Shown: one piece after another, positions 37,032 through 45,211 of the stretch | Layout of the letters: each line of letters opens with the position of its first letter | Position numbering within the stretch: the first letter of the stretch is position 1 | Source of the DNA: Gorillibacterium massiliense | Lineage (GTDB): Bacteria; Bacillota; Bacilli; Paenibacillales; NBRC-103111 | Assembly: GCF_000455485.1 (NCBI RefSeq) | Contig: NZ_CBQR020000101.1 | Span: 1-64,000, forward strand | Direction of reading: 5' to 3' | DNA length: 64,000 bases | Notes under the pieces: generated by a model | What the model saw: the letters and a program-made list of their open reading frames with translations, nothing else | Told to the model about the DNA's origin: nothing | Databases searched by the model: none | Program-made: the position numbers and the translations under genes

Positions 37032-38347
37032 ACTATGCCCTCCTCCATTGCTGAATAAATCAACTGAGAGAACAAGCTATTCGACCATACAAACCAGTCT
37101 CTGGTATACTCGCTCGGATCATCTACGTGGAAACCTTCGTGCATATATCCAGTATCTCCGTCCGTTGCTTCCAACCTGTCGATGATACCGCGCTTCTCTT
37201 CTACGTTCAGTGCAGTTAAGCCCTGCATGGACAATGCCATATGCCATACATAATTGGGAGGTGTATGTGGACTCCCGATGCCTTTAGCGTATTTGCCTTC
37301 GTAATAATAAGGGTTAGCTTTACTTAAAGCGAACCGCCTTGTATTCAAATAAATGGGATCATCAGCCTTCACATAACCAATATACGGGATTGAAAGCAAG
37401 CCTGGCGTACCTGCATCATCCATCAGGCAATAGTTTCCAAAGCCATCCGTTTCATAAGCATAGATTGTCCCGAATTCGGGATGGCGATAGAGTCCATACA
37501 GCTCAATACCGTGCCTTACTTCTAGTTCTAGTTGTTTTAAATTCTGCACAAGACTTTTATCGCGATAAACCCATTCTGCTATCTCACTCATTTGAAGAAG
37601 AGATACTGCTGCAAACATATTAGCCGGAACATTGTAGTGAAACTCGCAGGCATCATCACTCGAACGAAAACCAGACCAGATCATCCCTGTGTAATTAACG
37701 GGCATCCCCAAGCCGTTATTCAATAGTGTATCCGTTAAATATCCACTATTTCTTGTAAACCGATAAGGGGATAATTCTGTGTGTCGCTGCTCAGTACGCC
37801 ACAATTTCTCAACCGTATGCAGCATCTCTTTAAACTCCGTATTGAAAATATCGTAGAGCCCCGTCGTTTTCCAATATGCGTATGCTAATCTGATGGTGAA
37901 GCAAATCGAATCTAATTCAAATTTACGTTCCCAAACCCATGGCCCCATTTCAGTCTCATCGTCGGCATTCCAGTGCCAATCATTTGGAGCTTCGTTAAAT
38001 GCATTCGCATATGGATCAATGAGAATACAAGAAACATGCCGCTTAATCAGCCCTGCAATGATTCGCTGCAACTCTGGATCATGCTTAGCTAAAGGCATAT
38101 AATGAATGACTTGTTCGACTGAATCTCTAAGCCACATCGCTGGTATATCACCAGTTAAAATAAATGTTGTTCCATCGTTCATCACTTTTGTTGCCGTCTC
38201 AAGTGTATTCGGAAAACAATTTTTAAATTGCCTCAATAATTTGGGCCGATGTGCCAACTTCGTTTCCGCACGATAAAGGGTATCTCTAACTGATTCTGAA
38301 AGCTCAATTGGAATAAGAGGTATTCGTGGCAACTTGAACTGTTCCAT
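37028..38347 (-). CDS. GH125 exo-alpha-1,6-mannosidase
   Basis: This 439-residue (alpha/alpha)6-barrel enzyme of family GH125 (formerly DUF1237) shows the signature TGDIPAMWLRDS near residues 66-77, then the acidic WHWNADDETEMGPWVWERKFELDS, and ends FVWSNSLFSQLI. Characterised members in Streptococcus and Clostridium remove non-reducing alpha-1,6-linked mannose from N-glycans. There is no signal peptide, so it acts after import. GGGGGGAG lies 8 nt before the ATG at 38347, which decides against the upstream start. It overlaps the next gene by 4 bp. Confidence 0.93.
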   Translation of the reverse strand: MEQFKLPRIPLIPIELSESVRDTLYRAETKLAHRPKLLRQFKNCFPNTLETATKVMNDGTTFILTGDIPAMWLRDSVEQVIHYMPLAKHDPELQRIIAGLIKRHVSCILIDPYANAFNEAPNDWHWNADDETEMGPWVWERKFELDSICFTIRLAYAYWKTTGLYDIFNTEFKEMLHTVEKLWRTEQRHTELSPYRFTRNSGYLTDTLLNNGLGMPVNYTGMIWSGFRSSDDACEFHYNVPANMFAAVSLLQMSEIAEWVYRDKSLVQNLKQLELEVRHGIELYGLYRHPEFGTIYAYETDGFGNYCLMDDAGTPGLLSIPYIGYVKADDPIYLNTRRFALSKANPYYYEGKYAKGIGSPHTPPNYVWHMALSMQGLTALNVEEKRGIIDRLEATDGDTGYMHEGFHVDDPSEYTRDWFVWSNSLFSQLIYSAMEEGIV

Positions 38348-38387
38348 GACGCTTGCTCCCCCCGCATTCATAAGATGTACATAACAT

Positions 38388-38419
38388 AACAAAACACTAC
38401 CAATTGATAGTGTTTTGTT
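38388..38419 (-). repeat. Perfect 12-bp inverted repeat between GH85 and GH125
   Basis: AACAAAACACTA (38388-38399) and TAGTGTTTTGTT (38408-38419) are exact complements with an 8-base loop. It lies 41 bp before the GH125 start and after the GH85 tail. The stem is AT-rich and the following bases (ATGTTATG) are not a T run. It may be a weak terminator or attenuator, or an operator for the locus. Confidence 0.6.
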
Positions 38420-38471
38420 GTAGTGCGATTTTTGTATTTTACATGACTCAATTAGAGTAAATTAACATCTA

Positions 38472-38640
38472 TTAATGATTAAATCTTGTTGAATTACTGG
38501 AAGTGTATGACTTGGTTTGCAACCGACTAGCAAATGATTCATTGGATCTTGTATCTAACGTTGTCCAAGTGGTCCCATCGTTTGAACCTTCGAGGGACCA
38601 ATTTTTCGATCCCGAGTTGCATCATCAATTTGCTGATGTA
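38472..38640 (-). pseudogene. Decayed CBM32 (F5/8 type C) remnant after GH85
   Basis: Reading past the GH85 stop in the same frame gives KNWSLEGSNDGTTWTTLDT and then SFASRLQTKSYT, the hallmark strands of a CBM32/discoidin carbohydrate-binding module. The GH85 frame ends in VAYTITSAN, the strand that normally precedes them. Between, DDATRD can be read after skipping one T near 38627, and loss of one C returns to the original frame. So an insertion, a deletion and stops have broken the module. Its first half and its last strand (usually YYRLN-like) are also missing. The frame ends at a TAA at 38472. Confidence 0.7.
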
Positions 38641-41438
38641 ATTGTGTACGCCACCGAACTTCCTGTTCCTCCACCTGCACTTCCACGAACGTATACAGGA
38701 GTTGAAAGATTTCCTGCGTAATCCTCCATAACAACATATACTTTGGTCGCCGTCGAGGTAAAACTTAAACTAGCCTTCGTCGAACGGCCGCGGATGATTC
38801 TCGGTTTATTACCACTGCTGTACGTTGTCGCGAATGATTTAGCTGTTCCACCTTCATAAACATACATGTAACGCCAGTCTCTCGTATTTGGCATTGGCAA
38901 ACTCAACGTATTGCCGCTCCACGACCAGGCCTCTGCATAAGGGGCAACTGTGGTATCAATGAAATTGCCACTAATCGAAACTGGCAGGCCGCTTCCTTTG
39001 GTAATCGTTACGAGGTAGTCGTCTCCGTTTGTTGGCATGCCTGTAAATGATGCGGAGGTTGCACCTGCAGCAACTATCGTCTGCGTACTCACTGGAGATG
39101 GCGTTGTAATCCAATTCAAAGATTTAATAGCCACAGTTGTTGTGTCCGTACTGCCAGTCGGATTTGTCCAACTTACATTCACTTGCCCACTAGCATCAGA
39201 GGTAACATTTATACCGCTAACGCCAGTGCTCAAATCGAATGCGAGCGTCGCTGGCGAACCTTCTAGACCGTTCGCTCCCACAGGAACAACCTTAATTGTT
39301 CCAGCTCTGGCCAGGAGTTTTTTAATGTAGAAATTATCATCATATTTTCCGCCAATGAACACATCGTTTACATAGACATTGTATTGCTTGACTTGACTGT
39401 AGTTTGTGCTCATATTCCACTTTACATTTAATTCATCCGAGTTAGTAAACGCCTCGGTTATCGCAAGTCCCGTTGGTGCTGTTGGTGCAACGGCGGAGCC
39501 GTCATAGACACGTAATTGCCCAATATTCATCTGGTAGTTGCTGATCGTACCGGAACCGTTATTAAATACCAAACCAAATGCAGCAATCGTTTTGCCGGCG
39601 TATGCACTTAAGTCTAACTCCTGAGTTATCCAATTCGTAGACTTGACGCCAGAGTTCGGTACTGCAACTTTGACAACAGTGCTTGGGTTATCGGCGAAAA
39701 CAAGGCCAATCGACATGGTAGATGCATCGGTAGCAGAAGGCTTTTGATACGAAATTGACAGTTTGGAGTTGGCATTAACGTTTAGATTAGACTTATAGAG
39801 GCGAAGGAAGTTTTCAGCGTTCAAATTGCCATTTACAACAAGTGAACTGCCCCCATTATAGCCACCGATCTGTTGATAACTATAGCGACTAGTCGAAGCA
39901 ATATTGTATTCGCTGCCATAGTCGAAATCAACCACGAGTCGGTTACCCGTCGTGTCTTGCCACCATTGCCACGTTGGCGAAATATCTTGAAGACTCATAT
40001 TGGACCATTCATCGCTATTAGATACAGTACCATTTACATAGTAGTTCAGACCATGACCGGTATTAAAATTAGTATAGAAGTTTGTACCGCCAATAACCGA
40101 ACGCTCAGCAATTACAGAAGCAATTCCTTTCCAATAGCGGTTATCCGCATAAACATCGGATGCTGTATTCGTTGTCGAGACAGTCGTGTTTTTCGGATTA
40201 ATGTTAGGACCCGACCACCATAGTTGATCTCGAACGTTTGTCATCCATTGGTATGCATTATCCACACGGTGGTTACTCGGATAACTCAATCCCATATCTT
40301 CATCAAGTCCAGCATGTACAAAGTCTGCACCGAGTGTCACGAGGCTGATATTTAACAAATTACTGGTCGATTTATTGCTTAATTGCGTTCCATTAACCGA
40401 AGTAAATCGATCGCGACCAGCTTCAATGCCTGCAAATCCTTGTTTAAAGATGTTATAGCTTGTGCCATACGTGCTGTTCATCGTGTTCAAATAACTGATT
40501 GCGCTAGTAATCAACGAATTAGTCATCCCATAGTCAAAGAAGAAAGAGTCAGACAGTTGACCGAGCGAACTATCGTGTAGCATGGAGGCATTTGTGGAGT
40601 TAAACGTCCTTGCAAAAGCATTTGCGCCGGTAGTGGTATTCAAGGAGTCGTCCCAAAATACATACAACCCTGCACTCTTAAGCGTTTTCAAAAACCCTTT
40701 GTAAGCAGGAATGTCCGTAGTTGCAACGTTGGGTGACAGTTCTTCCTGGTTGAAAAAATAGCCATCATAACCAAAGTATTGCGCCATTTCAACCAACTTC
40801 TGAGCGACTGGATAATTTCCACTCGCGTCTTTAACGATCATCTGCTTATACGTCTGCTGTCCGCGATCGTTATCCGAGAAGAAGATTCCCGCCAGAGACT
40901 TCACACCATTCTTGTGCGCTGCATCCGTATACGCAGGGTTCGGAATGTTTAAAATACCAAACTCAAACCACTTTTGCGTATAATCCTGCTGTGCCGTCGC
41001 ATCGTAATACGACGGAGGTGTGTAGGCAGTCGCAGTTCCATGCCAGAACGTGTAATAATCTAGATACTGCCAGAAATTGAAATGATATTGCGCAAACTTG
41101 TTTGTATACGCTGCATTCTCTATGAATGCGTTTCCATAATCCCCCGCAACCGTGTTCATTTGAATGTTAGGGTTAATGCTTGGGTTTGCTTGCGTTGCAG
41201 TAAAAGCAGCATTCCTCGATTGCAAAGGAACTTTAGAGCGCAGACTCGCTGCGTCAGGGTCGGTTGAAGGACTCCAATTCAGAATTTGCCCACTTGTGTA
41301 CCCATGAATGTTTGGTTGATTAACACCAGGTGCACTGTTACCAGTAAATGGCCATGTGTCACCTGCACTTACCGTGCCGGCTACTAGGAGTGATAGAATC
41401 AATAATGCTGGCATGGATGTAAGCTTCTTGATACTCAT
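38625..41438 (-). CDS. Secreted GH85 endo-beta-N-acetylglucosaminidase
   Basis: This protein of about 937 residues has a Sec signal peptide (basic start, hydrophobic core, VSA cut before GDTWPF). The GH85 catalytic barrel spans to about residue 500, with the catalytic Asn-x-Glu in GYFFNQEE (N230, E232): Asn stabilises the oxazoline and Glu is acid/base. Beta-sandwich and Fn3-like domains follow (APTGLAITEAF; VSGINVTSDASGQVNVSWTNP). GH85 enzymes cut between the two GlcNAc of the N-glycan core and release oligomannose glycans. AGGAGG is 7 nt before the ATG. The end is truncated in a broken CBM32; no wall anchor was seen. Confidence 0.94.
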   Translation of the reverse strand: MSIKKLTSMPALLILSLLVAGTVSAGDTWPFTGNSAPGVNQPNIHGYTSGQILNWSPSTDPDAASLRSKVPLQSRNAAFTATQANPSINPNIQMNTVAGDYGNAFIENAAYTNKFAQYHFNFWQYLDYYTFWHGTATAYTPPSYYDATAQQDYTQKWFEFGILNIPNPAYTDAAHKNGVKSLAGIFFSDNDRGQQTYKQMIVKDASGNYPVAQKLVEMAQYFGYDGYFFNQEELSPNVATTDIPAYKGFLKTLKSAGLYVFWDDSLNTTTGANAFARTFNSTNASMLHDSSLGQLSDSFFFDYGMTNSLITSAISYLNTMNSTYGTSYNIFKQGFAGIEAGRDRFTSVNGTQLSNKSTSNLLNISLVTLGADFVHAGLDEDMGLSYPSNHRVDNAYQWMTNVRDQLWWSGPNINPKNTTVSTTNTASDVYADNRYWKGIASVIAERSVIGGTNFYTNFNTGHGLNYYVNGTVSNSDEWSNMSLQDISPTWQWWQDTTGNRLVVDFDYGSEYNIASTSRYSYQQIGGYNGGSSLVVNGNLNAENFLRLYKSNLNVNANSKLSISYQKPSATDASTMSIGLVFADNPSTVVKVAVPNSGVKSTNWITQELDLSAYAGKTIAAFGLVFNNGSGTISNYQMNIGQLRVYDGSAVAPTAPTGLAITEAFTNSDELNVKWNMSTNYSQVKQYNVYVNDVFIGGKYDDNFYIKKLLARAGTIKVVPVGANGLEGSPATLAFDLSTGVSGINVTSDASGQVNVSWTNPTGSTDTTTVAIKSLNWITTPSPVSTQTIVAAGATSASFTGMPTNGDDYLVTITKGSGLPVSISGNFIDTTVAPYAEAWSWSGNTLSLPMPNTRDWRYMYVYEGGTAKSFATTYSSGNKPRIIRGRSTKASLSFTSTATKVYVVMEDYAGNLSTPVYVRGSAGGGTGSSVAYTITSAN

Positions 41439-41514
41439 CAAAATTCCTCCTCGAATTAATTAAACTGCTCGGTGAAAATATAGCATAGTCTAAATCACCA
41501 CTCCTAGTGAACAA

Positions 41515-41520
41515 ATTATA
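41515..41520 (-). promoter_or_regulatory. Likely -10 of the GH85 promoter
   Basis: A perfect TATAAT on the minus strand lies between an upstream terminator and the GH85 start, 77 bp from the ATG. No recognisable -35 precedes it, as expected for a promoter needing an activator such as the YesN-like regulator. A short palindrome CACT-AGG-AGTG follows at 41499-41509. Confidence 0.5.
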
Positions 41521-41567
41521 CTTAAACTATCCAATTTACAGTTTGTTCTATAAAATTTGCCTACCAA

Positions 41568-41596
41568 CAAAAATCAGATTGCTACAAGCAATCTGA
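41568..41596 (-). terminator. Terminator upstream of GH85
   Basis: TCAGATTGC-TTGTA-GCAATCTGA is followed by TTTTTG on the minus strand. It insulates the glycan locus from the gene at 41696. Confidence 0.85.
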
Positions 41597-41637
41597 CTAA
41601 ACCATTTTGGAGGGCAAACTCTCTTATGAAATTAAAA

Positions 41638-41686
41638 TAAGCCGACCGCCCCTTCCATGCAAGCACGGAGGAGCGATCGGCTTTGT
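41638..41686 (-). terminator. Terminator after small coiled-coil gene
   Basis: An imperfect long GC-rich stem (AGCCGATCGCTCCTCC against GGAAGGGGCGGTCGGCT) is followed by TTATTTTAATTT on the minus strand, 10 bp after the stop of the small gene. Confidence 0.7.
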
Positions 41687-41695
41687 AATTACAGT

Positions 41696-41917
41696 TTATG
41701 AGGGAACCGTTCCCGTGGGCACGCTTTCTTGCGTATCCAAATGGGCATCATCCAGTTGATCATTCAGTACGCCGCCTCCGTGCTGAAGAAATTCCAGCAG
41801 CAGCAGAGCTTTTTGCAGCTCTTCCAGACGATTACTGATACGGTCCAGTTCGTTTCTCATCCCTACGCAACTTTCCCGGATTTCAAATGCCCCGTTGTGT
41901 TTGTTCAAGTTCAACAT
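41696..41917 (-). CDS. Small coiled-coil hypothetical protein
   Basis: This 73-residue protein's centre (RNELDRISNRLEELQKALLLLEFL) is a clear amphipathic coiled coil, followed by a Gly/Asp-rich tail. GGGGGG lies 9 nt before the ATG and a terminator follows, so it is probably expressed. There is no signal peptide, cysteine pattern or known family that I recognise. It marks the right border of the AT-rich glycan locus. Confidence 0.7.
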   Translation of the reverse strand: MLNLNKHNGAFEIRESCVGMRNELDRISNRLEELQKALLLLEFLQHGGGVLNDQLDDAHLDTQESVPTGTVPS

Positions 41918-42004
41918 CGTCGTAATTCCCCCCGGCGCTTTGCAAATGATTTCCTATAAAAAGTGATTCGCAGGTTATTTTCATTTTATGGGGGTACCCG
42001 AAAT

Positions 42005-42032
42005 TTGACAATCTAGTCTTGCAGGGTATAGT
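42005..42032 (+). promoter_or_regulatory. Promoter of the aminopeptidase gene
   Basis: A perfect TTGACA (42005-42010) and TATAGT (42027-42032) are separated by 16 bp, about 80 bp before the TTG start at 42115. Confidence 0.75.
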
Positions 42033-42114
42033 AAGAATGATGCTGCATCTTGAACCAATTATGAACACAGACGGGAGATTTCCCAAACGATATTCTACCA
42101 TGGAGGTTTCAATC

Positions 42115-43347
42115 TTGGACAACTTCGATCGCAATCTGGAAAATTATGCGGAGCTCGCCGTAAAGATCGGTGTGAACATTAAAAAAGGCCAAACTCTGGT
42201 CATCAACTCCCCCATTGAAGCGGCGCCTTTCGTCCGTCTTGCCGCGAAAAAAGCATACGAAGCCGGGGCACTTAACGTTCACGTCGAATGGAGCGATGAT
42301 CAAACCGCGCTGATGAAATACCGCTACGCCCCGGACGAAGCGTTTACGCTTTTCCCCACATGGAGAGTGAAGGGCTTTGTGGAGCTGGCTAAACAGGACG
42401 CGGCTTTTCTCTACGTAAAAGTGACGGATCCCGATCTCCTGCAAGGCATCGATCCGGAGCGGATCCGCGTCGCCAACAAAACCTCGTTGGAAGCCAACGC
42501 TGAGTTCCAGCCCTTTACCCGGGAGAACCACAATGCCTGGACCATCGTCGCCGTTCCGACTCCCGCTTGGGCGGCCAAGATTTTCCCTGGAAAAGCGCCG
42601 GATGATGCGGTTGAGCTTTTGTGGGAGCAAATTTTCAAGCTGACCCGCTCCGATAAAGCTGATCCTATCGCCGCCTGGAAAGAGCACCTGGGCACGCTCC
42701 AAAGTAAACAAACACTCTTGAACGAGAAGCACTATACCAAGCTCCATTACAAAGGGCCAGGGACGGATTTGACCCTTGAGCTGCCCGAACTGCACCAATG
42801 GGTGTGCGCCGGGGAAGAAACCCAAAAGGGCAGAGCCTTCGTCGCCAACATTCCCACGGAAGAAGTCTTCACCAGCCCTCACCGGAATGGTACCAACGGA
42901 TACGTCACCAGCACCAAACCGCTTAACTACGGAGGCAATTTGATCAACAATTTCACGCTGACCTTCAAGGATGGCGCCGTTGTCGATGTGAAAGCCGAGC
43001 AAGGCGAAGAAGTGCTGCGCAACATGCTGAAAACCGATGAAGGCGCGTCCCGACTGGGTGAAGTGGCCCTTGTGCCGCATCAATCGCCGATTTCCAATTC
43101 CAATCTGGTGTTCTACAGCACTTTGTACGACGAAAACGCCTCCTGCCATCTGGCCGTGGGATCGGCCTTTCCTTTCTGCATGAAGGGCGGAGCCTCCATG
43201 TCCGAGGAAGAGCGCAAGCAAAACGGGCTGAACAAGAGCATGACCCATGTCGATTTCATGATCGGCTCGGCCGATCTGGATATCGATGGGGAACTCTCCG
43301 ACGGCACTCGCGAAGCCATTTTCCGCAAGGGAAATTGGGTCATTTAA
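42115..43347 (+). CDS. M29 family aminopeptidase (AmpS/PepS-like)
   Basis: This 410-residue cytoplasmic metallo-aminopeptidase is of family M29. Family marks include NIPTEEVFTSPHRNGTNGYV (a metal Glu), ASRLGEVALVPHQSPIS (Glu, His), YDENASCHLAVG (His) and THVDFMIGSADLDIDG (His, Asp) near the end. It removes N-terminal amino acids from peptides. GGAGG lies 8 nt before the TTG at 42115, giving the same length as its paralogue at 60252; upstream ATGs have no site. Confidence 0.93.
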   Translation: MDNFDRNLENYAELAVKIGVNIKKGQTLVINSPIEAAPFVRLAAKKAYEAGALNVHVEWSDDQTALMKYRYAPDEAFTLFPTWRVKGFVELAKQDAAFLYVKVTDPDLLQGIDPERIRVANKTSLEANAEFQPFTRENHNAWTIVAVPTPAWAAKIFPGKAPDDAVELLWEQIFKLTRSDKADPIAAWKEHLGTLQSKQTLLNEKHYTKLHYKGPGTDLTLELPELHQWVCAGEETQKGRAFVANIPTEEVFTSPHRNGTNGYVTSTKPLNYGGNLINNFTLTFKDGAVVDVKAEQGEEVLRNMLKTDEGASRLGEVALVPHQSPISNSNLVFYSTLYDENASCHLAVGSAFPFCMKGGASMSEEERKQNGLNKSMTHVDFMIGSADLDIDGELSDGTREAIFRKGNWVI

Positions 43348-43386
43348 GGAAATGTTGGGTTTTATGAGTCATTTGGCGACTAACGC

Positions 43387-43420
43387 AAAAACGGATCAGC
43401 ATAAAGGCTGATCCGTTTTT
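43387..43420. terminator. Bidirectional intrinsic terminator
   Basis: AAAAACGGATCAGC-ATAAAG-GCTGATCCGTTTTT serves the aminopeptidase gene and the convergent nitroreductase gene. Confidence 0.93.
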
Positions 43421-43442
43421 CCATATAGGCGAAGCTGCCGCC

Positions 43443-43955
43443 TTATTTATAGATAATTAAATCAGACGCTTCCTTGCGGACCCGGGAAGGCGGAGTCGCT
43501 CCCGCTTTGGCATAACCTAGAGGAGTAAACGCGATAACCTCCAACTTCTCTTCTACCGATAGCACCCTGCGGGCTATTTCATGATCAAAAGCCGCTACCC
43601 AGCAGGTGCCTAATCCTTCCGCCGTTGCCGCCAGCACGAGGTGGTCCATGATGATCGCCGCATCGACGTCGCTGTAATTTTTGCCATCCTTGCGGACCCA
43701 GGCAATATCCGGCAGCGCACAAACAGCCAGTAAGTAAGGTGCCTCCGTAAACCAAGCCCGCTGATAGATTGTCCCAAGCTCGGCCTCCCGCCCTTCCGTC
43801 GGAATCACCAGCACCCGAAAGGGCTGGCGGTTTGCCGCCGTCGGCGCGAGCACCGCTGCCTCCAACACCCGTTCCAGCTTCTCCGGTTCCACCTGAACGG
43901 ACCGGTCATAAGCCCGCACGCTGTACCGTTTTTCAAGAAGATCCCGCCACTGCAT
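43443..43955 (-). CDS. Nitroreductase family protein
   Basis: This 170-residue FMN-dependent nitroreductase-fold protein has the N-terminal RYSVRAYDRSVQVEPEKLERVLEAA with FMN-contacting Arg/Ser, then APTAANRQPFRVLV, DAAIIMDHLVLAATAEGLGTCWVAAFD and the end GYAKAG. It would reduce quinones, nitro compounds or similar with NAD(P)H. It is slightly shorter than classical NfsA/NfsB enzymes. GGGAGG is 11 nt before the ATG at 43955; the longer frame to 44000 lacks a site. The substrate is unknown. Confidence 0.88.
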   Translation of the reverse strand: MQWRDLLEKRYSVRAYDRSVQVEPEKLERVLEAAVLAPTAANRQPFRVLVIPTEGREAELGTIYQRAWFTEAPYLLAVCALPDIAWVRKDGKNYSDVDAAIIMDHLVLAATAEGLGTCWVAAFDHEIARRVLSVEEKLEVIAFTPLGYAKAGATPPSRVRKEASDLIIYK

Positions 43956-44134
43956 CCCGTTCACAACCTCCCTATCCCTATTTCCAATTCGTTTTTTCAA
44001 TATAAGATAGGGACTGGTCGGATACCATGAGGAAGCGCACAGTTAATCATGGCGGCGTGATCTTCCATCTTAGCAAAAAACGTCAAGAACATAAGTTCTC
44101 GTTTTGCTACAATCAAGATGAGAGGAGGTCGAAG

Positions 44135-45034
44135 ATGCCAGGGTACGAGAAAGTCATTGGGCTCTGCGTCGACCACATCGAAGATAACCTGGCCGAGGAA
44201 ATTACCTTGACCGAGCTTGCGGATCTTGCCGGTTTGTCCAGCTTCCATTTCCACCGGGTCTTTCACGCGATCGTGGGTGATACCGTGATGGAGTATGTCC
44301 GCAAACGCCGGCTGGCTTGTGCAGCTCACCGGGTAGCGAATTCCGATGACCGGCTGCTGGATATTGCGCTGGACTTGGGCTTCGGCTCGCAGGAGACCTT
44401 TATTCGCGCTTTTCGCAGGCTTTTCGGCACCACGCCGGGCGAATACCGGAAGCGGGCAATCGCTCCTCCCTTCTATCCTCGCGTTAACGTATTGGAACGG
44501 CGTTACAATCCCTATTTAGGAGGAATTCGCATGGACTTCAAACTCGTAGCCAAACCCGCAATTCAAGTATTAGGTTATTCCCTCCGCACCACCAGCGTGG
44601 ACGGTCAAAACAACCGGGAGATCCCGGAATTCTGGCAACGTTACATCCATGGCGGATGGGGCGCGCGCCTGCAGGAGCATGCCATTACGAACGCGGAATA
44701 CGGCATCTGCGGCGAGTTCGATATGGAGACAAGCCAGTTCTCCTACATCATCGGCATGGAGGTTCCAGAAGGAACAAAAGCGGAAGACGGCCTTGTCCTC
44801 TATACAATCCCGGCAGCAGAATATGCGGTGTTCACCACTCCTCTCGCTCCGCCAGCGGAATTTTCCAATTCCATTCAATCCACATGGGGCGGGATTTTCT
44901 CGGAATGGTTCCCCCACTCCGGGTATGAGCATGCCGGCACTCCCGAGTTCGAATACTACGATGATCGCTGCATGAACGGCCAGGAGCAAGTACAAATGGA
45001 TATCTACATTCCTGTGAAGAAAAAAGAGGCGTAA
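44135..45034 (+). CDS. AraC family regulator with GyrI-like effector domain
   Basis: This 299-residue protein has an N-terminal AraC double helix-turn-helix (about residues 8-105; LTELADLAGLSSFHFHRVFHA and LLDIALDLGFGSQETFIRAFRRLFG) followed by a GyrI-like/SOUL effector-binding domain (about 140-299, from DFKLVAKPAIQVLG to VQMDIYIPV). Relatives such as Rob/SoxS-class regulators with this domain sense hydrophobic compounds or drugs. GAGGAGG lies 6 nt before the ATG at 44135. It is a single gene with a strong terminator behind it. Confidence 0.9.
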   Translation: MPGYEKVIGLCVDHIEDNLAEEITLTELADLAGLSSFHFHRVFHAIVGDTVMEYVRKRRLACAAHRVANSDDRLLDIALDLGFGSQETFIRAFRRLFGTTPGEYRKRAIAPPFYPRVNVLERRYNPYLGGIRMDFKLVAKPAIQVLGYSLRTTSVDGQNNREIPEFWQRYIHGGWGARLQEHAITNAEYGICGEFDMETSQFSYIIGMEVPEGTKAEDGLVLYTIPAAEYAVFTTPLAPPAEFSNSIQSTWGGIFSEWFPHSGYEHAGTPEFEYYDDRCMNGQEQVQMDIYIPVKKKEA

Positions 45035-45064
45035 GACCGACCGTACTACGGTAACGGCTGCAGC

Positions 45065-45116
45065 AAAACGGGACGATCCCTAAAGTCGAAAATCCGGCTA
45101 GGGATCGTCCCGTTTT
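45065..45116 (+). terminator. Long-stem intrinsic terminator
   Basis: AAAACGGGACGATCCCTA and its exact complement TAGGGATCGTCCCGTTTT form an 18-bp stem about 30 bp after the AraC-type gene. Confidence 0.9.
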
Positions 45117-45211
45117 CCGATTTTTCTTCACGTTGACAGTTTCTCATAATCCCAAATGACCCTTTTTGCCATACATAAAGCGTATTAGATAGGGAGGTGA
45201 GAGCGAATCGT

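Noticed and set aside
38503-38721. 72-residue plus-strand frame at the end of GH85
   Set aside because: It is antisense to the CBM32 remnant and the GH85 tail and has no ribosome site.
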